Source: Shewanella chilikensis (GTDB lineage: Bacteria; Pseudomonadota; Gammaproteobacteria; Enterobacterales; Shewanellaceae). From it: 33,020 nucleotides of DNA. The stretch lies in assembly GCF_002836945.1 (NCBI RefSeq), contig NZ_NIJM01000045.1, forward strand, positions 1-33,020, read 5' to 3'. How positions within the stretch are numbered: the first letter of the stretch is position 1; the number at the start of each line of letters is the position of its first letter. The position numbers and the translations under genes were made by a program. Below the pieces are notes generated by a model. It was not told the DNA's origin, ran no database searches, and was given only the letters and a program-made list of their open reading frames with translations. Positions 22,540 through 29,123 of this stretch are shown piece after piece.

Positions 22540-24285
22540 TCAGGCGGGGGAAATCGGCCAGGGCAAATCCTGGACAAAACGGCGATATTGGCGGCTCTTG
22601 AGCAGCCCCTGGCCGTGGCGCCGTTGAATAAGCGGCACTGAGTGCTGTTGATGGAAGGCGGCGCCTGGACCATCAGCCAGCATATTGAAGTAACGGGCCA
22701 ACAAAGGCAGATAAGCTATGTCATCACCGGCCAGCGCCAGCACTGTATCCGACAAGGCCGGCTTGTCGGCGCCGCTGCGCAGACTTGCCGCATCGGGATA
22801 GGCCAGCAGCTTCTCAACGGCTTCGGCCAACAGCTCGGCGCCGCCCGGCACAGCTATCAGCGCGGCCACAAACTGCGCCTCGGTCCATTCACGGCCATGT
22901 CTGTCGCTAAAACGCCACTCCAGGCGCTCACCCTTGACGCTGTTTGGTAAGTCGGCCAGACGGCTGACCATCTCTTTGGCGCTGGCCAGCAAACACTCCC
23001 CCAGCTCCAGATAATCGGCCTCAATAAGATTGAGTCCCGCCTCACCATGGGCCAGGCTCTGCTGCTCACTCATCACCAATTCAGGTTTAGGCCAGAAATA
23101 ACAGGGTAAACTCTGGCACTCGGCGTCCCCAGGCAACATGGGCCTGACAATGCTGGTATCCAGTGCATATATCTCGAACCCCACCAGCAGCAAACGATTG
23201 GCTGATGCAGAGGTCAATTGATAGTCATAGTGGTCAAAGGCTACCAGGGCAAAGGGATTGGCTTCGTCGCCGGGGAGCGGGCATTCGTTGGCACGATAGC
23301 GCGGCGACAACGCCTTGAGGCGGAAGTGTTCCTCTGGCGCCAGATAGCCTTTAATCAGCTCGCCACTGCGCCAACTCAGCCAAAAAGCGGCTTCATCCCG
23401 GCAAAGGCGGATACCGCTCAGCCCGTCAAACAGGCTTTCGAGCGCGTCAGTCAGCTCCTCTTCATCACAGGCATCTTCGCCGCTCCTGAGCGACTCAAGC
23501 AAAGTGGAAAACTCATCCGGTTCCAACAAGCCATCATGGCTGTCAAACCAAAGCACCGGCTGTTGCCAAAGCACATCAAGAGATTCGAGTGCTACCAGTT
23601 GCAACTGCAGAGCGATGCGAGGACTGTCACCGCTCTCATCCAACAGACACTCAGAAACCGGCAATAACGCCAACTGCCGGTCAGGGCAAAGATGTATGCT
23701 CGGGTAACGGCGAGCTTTAAGCAGCGGTTTGCCCTCAATCCGGTGAAATTGGCTCTGGCCGTCGACCACATTGGTGCACCAGAAGCCATGCTCCCGCTGC
23801 GCCAGAGAGCCGCATTTACGCTCATAGAATAAAAAACAACCGTCACGGCGCCGCACCATGGTGCTGCCAAGGCGGCGATTATCCAGATATTCAGGCAAGC
23901 AGATATCCTTAATCGGCCGCCAGTCGGCCAGCGACCAGCCCAGAAGACAGGGATATTCATCATCCCCTCTTGGCTGCTCGGCCACATACCAGAACTCGCC
24001 TCTGTCTTTATCCAGCCAACCATGACCATAGATGCCAACATTTGGCAGATTGACCATCAGCCGAGGCCCGGTTTCGATATCACCGGCATAGATCTGCCCG
24101 GAGCAGGTGGCGACCACAAATTCGCTGTCGCTGTAGAAGGCGCTCAGCACCACTTCATCCTCGGCCTGGGGCAACTCATACTGCCAAAGCAATTGCTGAC
24201 GGCCATCAGCCAGCGGCGTCAACAGCTGCAACTGCGGGGCACCAGTCTGCTTCGGGGAATGTAAAATCCATTTGGCAGCTGTCAT
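22540..24285 (-). CDS. Propeller-like paralogue 3 (581 aa), first in operon
   Basis: A 581-residue protein, first gene of the five-gene operon. It shares the layout of the next two: strand-rich N-terminal part (QLQLLTPLADGRQQLLWQYE, VVATCSGQIYAGDIETG, EFWYVAEQPRG, AFWLSWRSGELIKGYL) and a helical C-terminal part with LSDTVLALAGDDIAYLPLLA near residue 505. It is shorter and the most diverged: the WLGWxGG motif is WLSWRSG. No signal peptide or membrane helix. The ATG at 24285 follows AGGAG at 6 bases. The promoter should lie in the 300 bases upstream. Confidence 0.8.
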   Translation of the reverse strand: MTAAKWILHSPKQTGAPQLQLLTPLADGRQQLLWQYELPQAEDEVVLSAFYSDSEFVVATCSGQIYAGDIETGPRLMVNLPNVGIYGHGWLDKDRGEFWYVAEQPRGDDEYPCLLGWSLADWRPIKDICLPEYLDNRRLGSTMVRRRDGCFLFYERKCGSLAQREHGFWCTNVVDGQSQFHRIEGKPLLKARRYPSIHLCPDRQLALLPVSECLLDESGDSPRIALQLQLVALESLDVLWQQPVLWFDSHDGLLEPDEFSTLLESLRSGEDACDEEELTDALESLFDGLSGIRLCRDEAAFWLSWRSGELIKGYLAPEEHFRLKALSPRYRANECPLPGDEANPFALVAFDHYDYQLTSASANRLLLVGFEIYALDTSIVRPMLPGDAECQSLPCYFWPKPELVMSEQQSLAHGEAGLNLIEADYLELGECLLASAKEMVSRLADLPNSVKGERLEWRFSDRHGREWTEAQFVAALIAVPGGAELLAEAVEKLLAYPDAASLRSGADKPALSDTVLALAGDDIAYLPLLARYFNMLADGPGAAFHQQHSVPLIQRRHGQGLLKSRQYRRFVQDLPWPISPA

Positions 24286-24587
24286 CTGAGACTCCTGTTG
24301 TTAACAGTAAAGAGATAGCCGCGTCCGCAAATCGAAGTGGCATGATGAAATAGCCCCAAAGCACCCATCAAACATAAAAACAACTTGGCATGGCTAAGGG
24401 CGCTTGCCAGGTGCGGATGCAGAGCAAATAAAGGGGAAGGAAGCGTTTGGCCTAGATTAACCAGCGGCCTAATGGGAAACTGAACGACAATAGCAGTTTT
24501 CAAAACAATCCTTTTCGATGGCCTTAAGGCCTGGGCCCATCCAGGGCTCACAGATGTAAGCTAGGCAGCACTATTGGTTTATGCCCC
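24286..24587. other. 302-bp intergenic region, propeller operon leader
   Basis: This gap lies between the first propeller gene and the 44-residue microprotein gene and probably holds the operon promoter. A perfect 12-base palindrome GGCCTTAAGGCC is at 24520-24531. An 89-codon frame on the minus strand overlaps the propeller start and lacks a ribosome site, so I reject it. No clear terminator for the microprotein transcript was seen. Confidence 0.5.
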
Positions 24588-24722
24588 CTAGAGTAAAGAG
24601 AGTGAATTTTGACGCTCAAACCGCTCCATGACAAGCTTGAAAGCCATTAAAGTGATGCCAATCAATAGCAAGTAAATAAAAATGAAACAGCAGATGAACA
24701 TGAAAAAGGCTTTTATGCTCAT
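24588..24722 (-). CDS. 44-residue single-helix membrane microprotein
   Basis: A short gene, 29 bases behind trmO on the same strand. It codes for 44 residues: a charged start (MSIKAF), one hydrophobic helix (FMFICCFIFIYLLLIGITL) and a polar tail (KLVMERFERQNSLSLL). The ATG at 24722 has GAGG at about 6 bases. The layout is that of bacterial small membrane proteins, which often bind and tune larger membrane complexes; no partner is evident here. The single-helix pattern and ribosome site argue against chance. Confidence 0.6.
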   Translation of the reverse strand: MSIKAFFMFICCFIFIYLLLIGITLMAFKLVMERFERQNSLSLL

Positions 24723-24751
24723 CACTGCCTCTTATCGATCAGTTAAAGTAT

Positions 24752-25231
24752 TCAGGCAAACCTGTCGTCGGAAAGGGTTTGCAGTGGATCTCTGCCCTGC
24801 TCGTACCAACCATCACGGGTGTTTTGCACGCAATCAAATGCCTGAATATAGGGTTTGATATCTATGATGGGGGTACCGTTGAGCATATCGATCCCCTTAA
24901 CATGGATACGGTTGCCCTCTAAACGGTCAATCTCCAAAATCGATAGGCCTATGGGGTTGGGACGCTTGGGTGAGCGGGTCGCAAATACACCGCGCAATTG
25001 ATTATCGAGAAAAGGTTTAACCTTGAGTGCTCCCTGCTTGCATTGATGCAGATGAAATAGCACATAAACATGGGAAAAACCATCGAGGTCGGCCAACCCT
25101 TCGGCATAGTCGGGATGGATCACCAAAACCCCTTGGTTATCGGCGACCTTGCTGCCCTGAATCGGCATATTGGCCAGTTCTGTGTACTGGGTTTCGGCAT
25201 GGCCTATGGCGGTAAAGCTGACAACTTGCAT
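24752..25231 (-). CDS. trmO: tRNA t6A37 N6-methyltransferase TrmO family
   Basis: A 159-residue protein of the TrmO (TsaA/UPF0066) family, which methylates N6-threonylcarbamoyladenosine at position 37 of certain tRNAs using S-adenosylmethionine. The family hallmark RSPKRPNPIGLS is at 86-97, followed by GIDMLNGTPIIDIKPYI at about 113-129, both near-invariant in the group. The E. coli enzyme is about 235 residues with an extra C-terminal domain; this copy is only the catalytic domain, as in short family members, so a second full-length copy elsewhere is possible. The ATG at 25231 follows GGAG at 5 bases. The 44-residue microprotein gene lies downstream. Confidence 0.85.
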   Translation of the reverse strand: MQVVSFTAIGHAETQYTELANMPIQGSKVADNQGVLVIHPDYAEGLADLDGFSHVYVLFHLHQCKQGALKVKPFLDNQLRGVFATRSPKRPNPIGLSILEIDRLEGNRIHVKGIDMLNGTPIIDIKPYIQAFDCVQNTRDGWYEQGRDPLQTLSDDRFA

Positions 25232-25310
25232 AACAACTCCGTTGCAAATACAGAATTGCAGTCTACCTCAAGGCTCAAAGGGGATCCTCAAGACAACTCA
25301 CATTCCCGCC

Positions 25311-26069
25311 TCAGGGAACGCTGAGCAAGGTTTCTTCATCAAAGTACTTTTGCCGCAGACGCCGCCCCTCTTCCGAACTCAAAACACGGTTCAGCACAGC
25401 CTGAAAGTCACTCACCAATTGTGCAGGGATACCGGTACTGAATGCGAAACACAAAGGCTTATGACTGACCTCAAGCAAAGGCGCCATCATGCCCGGTTCA
25501 TAGCCTTGCCGCTTAAGGGTACTCACCAAGGTTAATCGGTTGCTGGACAGTAAATCGGCGCGGCCACTACTGAGCACCCTAACCGCCTGCTCCAGACTGC
25601 TGGTACGTACCAATAAGGCAGGATTAAAGCCATGACTCAACAGCAGCTGCTCACCCACATCTTCTCTGACTGCCACCACCACTAGCCGCTTGGCGTCATC
25701 CAGGCGGGTTAATCTCGGCGCCGTCTGTTTGAATGCATACAGATTTAACTCCAGGGTGCCCAGACTGCAGGCCCATTGAAACAGGGGAGCCCTGGCATCT
25801 GTGCGAGCCGTTGAAAACAACACCACGTTATCGCGGTTTGCCAACAGGTAGTAGCCTCTGGCCCATGGCAATATCTCTATGGGTTGCGGCTCAACCGCCA
25901 TCTCCCGCCAAACAAGATGCAAAATGTCGATTGTGAATCCGGAAACCTGACCCTGTTCCGAACTGAAATTGTACGGAGGGTATTCTTCGGTGAGATACCT
26001 GAGCTGGCTCAGATCCGCAGCCGCCTGCACACTGCAACAATAGAGCAATAGCGGAAAAAGTAAGCGCAT
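25311..26069 (-). CDS. Periplasmic solute-binding protein (family 3-like)
   Basis: A 252-residue exported protein with a clear signal peptide (MRLLFPLLLYCCSVQAAA). The mature part looks like a family 3 extracellular solute-binding protein: LRYLTEEYPPYNFSSEQGQVSGFTID-like opening, LPWARGYYLL, VAVREDVGEQLL, and a DLLSSNRLTLV segment of the second lobe. Such proteins in Shewanella and Vibrio often stand alone without ABC transporter genes, and none is present here, so it may act as a sensor or with a remote transporter. The ligand is unknown. I chose the ATG at 26069 (GGGGG upstream) over a TTG at 26087. Divergent from qnrA. Confidence 0.8.
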   Translation of the reverse strand: MRLLFPLLLYCCSVQAAADLSQLRYLTEEYPPYNFSSEQGQVSGFTIDILHLVWREMAVEPQPIEILPWARGYYLLANRDNVVLFSTARTDARAPLFQWACSLGTLELNLYAFKQTAPRLTRLDDAKRLVVVAVREDVGEQLLLSHGFNPALLVRTSSLEQAVRVLSSGRADLLSSNRLTLVSTLKRQGYEPGMMAPLLEVSHKPLCFAFSTGIPAQLVSDFQAVLNRVLSSEEGRRLRQKYFDEETLLSVP

Positions 26070-26596
26070 AATTATCCCCCAAGACAACGGTATCTATAGG
26101 AAGGACCTCTGCAGGTCTTCAGTCCTATGCCTTGAACGCCAATTGTTGTCCAAGCCACTCTCGACAAAAGAGAAGATCACTAGGATTTACTCGCGCCCTG
26201 CTTAAGTGTTGCCAAAGGCGGCTAAATATACAAACCCAAGTTTCAATGCTTATTAACTCATTGTATTTATGCTTTTTTTAACAAAACCATTCGAAAGTAA
26301 AGTCCTCGCATCCAGCAAGCCACGTCAGCAGCCCGTAAAGGGCTTGAATTATTTTTCACTACGCCTTGAGCATGGAACCCAGTTAAAGACTCTCAAAATG
26401 TCGATTTACCCCCTTAAAATCGCGATTTAAGCACTTCTCAAAGCTATGATTTTAAAGGTTTTATTTTTAGTGATATTCCAGAGTGCCGATGTTAGCCTGC
26501 AAAGGTTGTTGGGAAGGCGCGAACCAACCCCATGTTTGCCTGCCTAGGCAAAGCTCGCCGAAAGAGTTAGCACCCTCCCTGATTAAAGGAAGCCGT
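26070..26596. other. 527-bp divergent region upstream of qnrA
   Basis: This gap holds the promoters of the solute-binding gene (minus) and qnrA (plus). It is AT-rich at 26220-26470 and contains the palindrome at 26417-26428. I found no LexA-type box (CTGT-N8-ACAG), unlike qnrB genes. The plus-strand frame from 26483 runs into qnrA, but its first 38 codons are not part of the known protein. AAAGGA at 26585-26590 is the qnrA ribosome site. Confidence 0.55.
26417..26428. promoter_or_regulatory. Perfect palindrome AAATCGCGATTT
   Basis: A 12-base perfect dyad with AT-rich flanks, 169 bases upstream of the qnrA start, preceded at 26401 by a related half (TCGATTTA). It may be an operator for qnrA or the divergent solute-binding gene. 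The binding protein is unknown. Confidence 0.35.
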
Positions 26597-27253
26597 ATGG
26601 ATATTATTGATAAAGTTTTTCAGCAAGAGGATTTCTCACGCCAGGATTTGAGTGACAGCCGTTTTCGCCGCTGCCGCTTTTATCAGTGTGACTTCAGCCA
26701 CTGTCAGCTGCAGGATGCCAGTTTCGAGGATTGCAGTTTCATTGAAAGCGGCGCCGTTGAAGGGTGTCACTTCAGCTATGCCGATCTGCGCGATGCCAGT
26801 TTCAAGGCCTGCCGTCTGTCTTTGGCCAACTTCAGCGGTGCCAACTGCTTTGGCATAGAGTTCAGGGAGTGCGATCTCAAGGGCGCCAACTTTTCCCGGG
26901 CCCGCTTCTACAATCAAGTCAGCCATAAGATGTACTTCTGCTCGGCTTATATCTCAGGTTGCAACCTGGCCTATACCAACTTGAGTGGCCAATGCCTGGA
27001 AAAATGCGAGCTGTTTGAAAACAACTGGAGCAATGCCAATCTCAGCGGCGCTTCCTTGATGGGCTCAGATCTCAGCCGCGGCACCTTCTCCCGCGACTGT
27101 TGGCAACAGGTCAATCTGCGGGGCTGTGACCTGACCTTTGCCGATCTGGATGGGCTCGACCCCAGACGGGTCAACCTCGAAGGAGTCAAGATCTGTGCCT
27201 GGCAACAGGAGCAACTGCTGGAACCCTTGGGAGTAATAGTGCTGCCGGATTAG
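26597..27253 (+). CDS. qnrA: QnrA pentapeptide-repeat quinolone resistance protein
   Basis: A 218-residue pentapeptide-repeat protein that I recognise as QnrA from its start (MDIIDKVFQQEDFSRQDLSD) and its end (LEPLGVIVLPD); length is exactly that of QnrA. Almost the whole chain is A(D/N)LXX-type repeats folding into a right-handed four-sided helix that mimics DNA, binds gyrase and topoisomerase IV, and protects them from quinolones. No mobile element, integron or plasmid gene is near, so this is the chromosomal gene, as expected in Shewanella algae; the plasmid-borne alleles come from this source. The allele number cannot be set by eye. The ATG at 26597 follows AAAGGA. Confidence 0.95.
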   Translation: MDIIDKVFQQEDFSRQDLSDSRFRRCRFYQCDFSHCQLQDASFEDCSFIESGAVEGCHFSYADLRDASFKACRLSLANFSGANCFGIEFRECDLKGANFSRARFYNQVSHKMYFCSAYISGCNLAYTNLSGQCLEKCELFENNWSNANLSGASLMGSDLSRGTFSRDCWQQVNLRGCDLTFADLDGLDPRRVNLEGVKICAWQQEQLLEPLGVIVLPD

Positions 27254-27396
27254 CTCGAATGCAAACACAAGAGGCAAATATCACTTGAGTTCCGCGCTGC
27301 AACAAGGCAGATTCTGCTATAGCAGAGTATTACCGCCGGAATGCCGTTTCTCTGCTGCCGCAGCCGACGTTATACCTTCCCTTCAAAGGAGGCATT

Positions 27397-27696
27397 ATGA
27401 AGACTCAACTGCACGCCGAGCTGGCTCAGGTCAAGCGCTCTTTGGCAATCACCCAACTACTGGGAGCACCAGGCATCTTACTCATAGGCTTGGCACTCTA
27501 TGGCCTGGTCATCGCCGAAGGAGATGCCTTCATCCAGGCGCTCAATAATCCTATAAATTGCTATCTATTAATCGCCATAGGCTCGGCCATCACGCTCTGG
27601 GAAGCACTTAAGATTATCAAGCTCTCCAAACAACAAACTCAGCTCCTCAAACAACTCGATGAATGCAATGAGTTACCGGAAAAGAAAAACATTTAA
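27397..27696 (+). CDS. Small two-helix membrane protein
   Basis: A 99-residue protein of unknown function with two hydrophobic helices (LGAPGILLIGLALYGLVIA at about 22-40, and CYLLIAIGSAITLWEALKII at about 55-74) and charged, coiled-coil-like tails (KLSKQQTQLLKQLDECNEL). The ATG at 27397 has a near-perfect ribosome site, AAAGGAGG. It lies 143 bases after qnrA; in that gap is a 14-base perfect palindrome TCTGCTATAGCAGA (27313-27326) which may belong to its own promoter. The HNH gene follows 43 bases on. Confidence 0.8.
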   Translation: MKTQLHAELAQVKRSLAITQLLGAPGILLIGLALYGLVIAEGDAFIQALNNPINCYLLIAIGSAITLWEALKIIKLSKQQTQLLKQLDECNELPEKKNI

Positions 27697-27739
27697 GGCT
27701 GAAAATCATCTTAAAAAGTTAGACAAGTAAGGAGAAATA

Positions 27740-28174
27740 ATGGAACTGGAGATTCAAGTTACTTTTCGCACAGGAGACAGCATAAGAACCCGATGCTACA
27801 AGAGTGAACAAGGTGCCTTACGGGGCATTTGGAAATGGCTCAACAAACATCAGGAGCAGGGAGATATTCAAGCCAGCTTCTTTTCCCCCGAACAAGGCCA
27901 CCGCATCTTTACACAACCAGAGCAGCTCAGTGAATTTGAGCCCAAAACCATAGATAACTTTTATCAATCCAGGGCCTGGCTAGCGCTCAGATATCAGGTG
28001 CTGCAAACTCACGAGCACAGATGTGTAAAGTGTAACCGTACTAAAGCCGAACACAATATAGTCCTGCATGTTGACCATGTACTACCTCGCAGCAAACACA
28101 GAGACAAAGCATTAGATATCAATAATATGCAAATACTCTGTGAAGAGTGCAACCTGGGCAAATTAGACAAATGA
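27740..28174 (+). CDS. HNH endonuclease-domain protein
   Basis: A 144-residue protein with a complete HNH nuclease motif in its C-terminal third: first cysteine pair CVKC at 95-98, catalytic HVDH at 110-113, the asparagine pair in DINNMQ at about 127-130, and second pair CEEC at 134-137. The four cysteines should bind structural zinc and the histidines a catalytic metal. The N-terminal 70 residues are a separate small domain (ELEIQVTFRTGDSI) of unknown role. The ATG at 27740 follows AAGGAG. There are no phage, restriction or toxin genes next to it, so its target is unknown. Confidence 0.85.
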   Translation: MELEIQVTFRTGDSIRTRCYKSEQGALRGIWKWLNKHQEQGDIQASFFSPEQGHRIFTQPEQLSEFEPKTIDNFYQSRAWLALRYQVLQTHEHRCVKCNRTKAEHNIVLHVDHVLPRSKHRDKALDINNMQILCEECNLGKLDK

Positions 28175-28402
28175 CTTACCGTTCAGTAAATCACCCGTCA
28201 AAAACACAACCTGTTTACCGGTAAGAAACAAAGCTGTTACTATCAAAAGTTGGGCAAAACACGTAATTTTATAAAAAAATAAGTCAACAACATAGATGGG
28301 CGTCAGTTTTCAGCCAGGCATTATCTCAAGCTTAGAGCTTGAAAGAATACTTTTAAGTACTCAGCAGCAGACTCATGAGTAACAACATACGGAAACTTGC
28401 AT

Positions 28403-28726
28403 ATGAAAAATATAATAATTGCGGCCTTTTTAACCGGACTAGTAGCTTGCAGCACCACGCCAACAGCCATGGTTTTCGACGGCAGCAGTGCAGAATCCAC
28501 CCAACAAGGTGTTATTAGTATCATGAGAACGTTAAATTCTCATGACAAACAGGAATTCGTGATGGCTTTGATGAAAATCCAACATGCTGAATTCGACAGC
28601 CCTCTGGCCGCCATGAAACACTCAGATCAAGCGGGTCAAATTGACTTTGCCCTGGTGGGTAAAAAAATTGATGGACTCACCTTAGAGCAAGTGCTCAAAC
28701 TTGCACAAAAACCAAGCAACAGATAG
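28403..28726 (+). CDS. Small lipoprotein (DUF6694-like)
   Basis: A 107-residue lipoprotein. The signal peptide MKNIIIAAFLTGLVACS has the lipobox GLVAC, with cysteine 16 as the lipid-attached residue. The mature part is small and polar (VFDGSSAESTQQGVISIMRTL, LVGKKIDGLTLEQVLKLAQ). It resembles short lipoproteins annotated as DUF6694 in Shewanella, a name I give from memory. I chose the ATG at 28403, with GGAA eight bases upstream. The preceding 228-base gap holds a 7-bp hairpin TCAAGCT-TAG-AGCTTGA at 28326-28342 and no gene. Confidence 0.75.
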   Translation: MKNIIIAAFLTGLVACSTTPTAMVFDGSSAESTQQGVISIMRTLNSHDKQEFVMALMKIQHAEFDSPLAAMKHSDQAGQIDFALVGKKIDGLTLEQVLKLAQKPSNR

Positions 28727-28792
28727 AAGGCTGCTTAACAAAAGCCTCTATAACTTTAGATAAAAATGGCGCACATCTGCAGTTATCCCGGC

Positions 28793-28819
28793 ACAAAGAG
28801 CCATATTTTGGCTCTTTGT
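28793..28819 (+). terminator. Hairpin terminator after lipoprotein gene
   Basis: ACAAAGAGCCA (28793-28803) pairs exactly with TGGCTCTTTGT (28809-28819) around a 5-base loop, 67 bases after the lipoprotein stop. The stem ends in TTTGTT, a short U-tract. Confidence 0.7.
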
Positions 28820-29070
28820 TGCAGTTGGAAGATAGTCTACCGGGTGTTCCGATTGAGTAAGCGCGTCCATAGCACTCCGGCCAAGATATTAATCAGCTCT
28901 CATGCCACCGAACCAGCCTCAGTTTAGTAAGATATTAATAGTTATAGGTTAATTTTTAAACAGCAAGTATTGAATACTGTCGAATGCAGTGTTGTCGCTG
29001 CTGCTATTACCGGCTGAAATAGCAAAAACAAGGCATAAGTCACAGTTCCCCTATCATGAATGACAGGCTC

Positions 29071-29079
29071 TGCTATAAT
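29071..29079 (+). promoter_or_regulatory. Extended -10 promoter of rlhA
   Basis: TGCTATAAT is a perfect extended -10 element, 45 bases upstream of the rlhA start. No good -35 lies 16 to 18 bases before it, which is usual for extended -10 promoters. Confidence 0.6.
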
Positions 29080-29123
29080 TTGTGCCCGAAATTTCTCAGC
29101 CAATTCCAGACGAGCGGTAAGTC

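Larger units (their letters stand above)
28727..29123. other. 397-bp region between lipoprotein gene and rlhA
   Basis: It holds the lipoprotein terminator at 28793-28819 and the extended -10 promoter at 29071-29079. The AT-rich middle (28900-29000) shows no gene or repeat that I can support. Confidence 0.6.

Noticed and set aside
24282..24551. 89-codon minus frame upstream of the propeller operon
   Set aside because: Overlaps the real start and ribosome site of the propeller gene and has no start signal.
26070..26596. LexA (SOS) box upstream of qnrA
   Set aside because: No CTGT-N8-ACAG site was found by eye in this gap.
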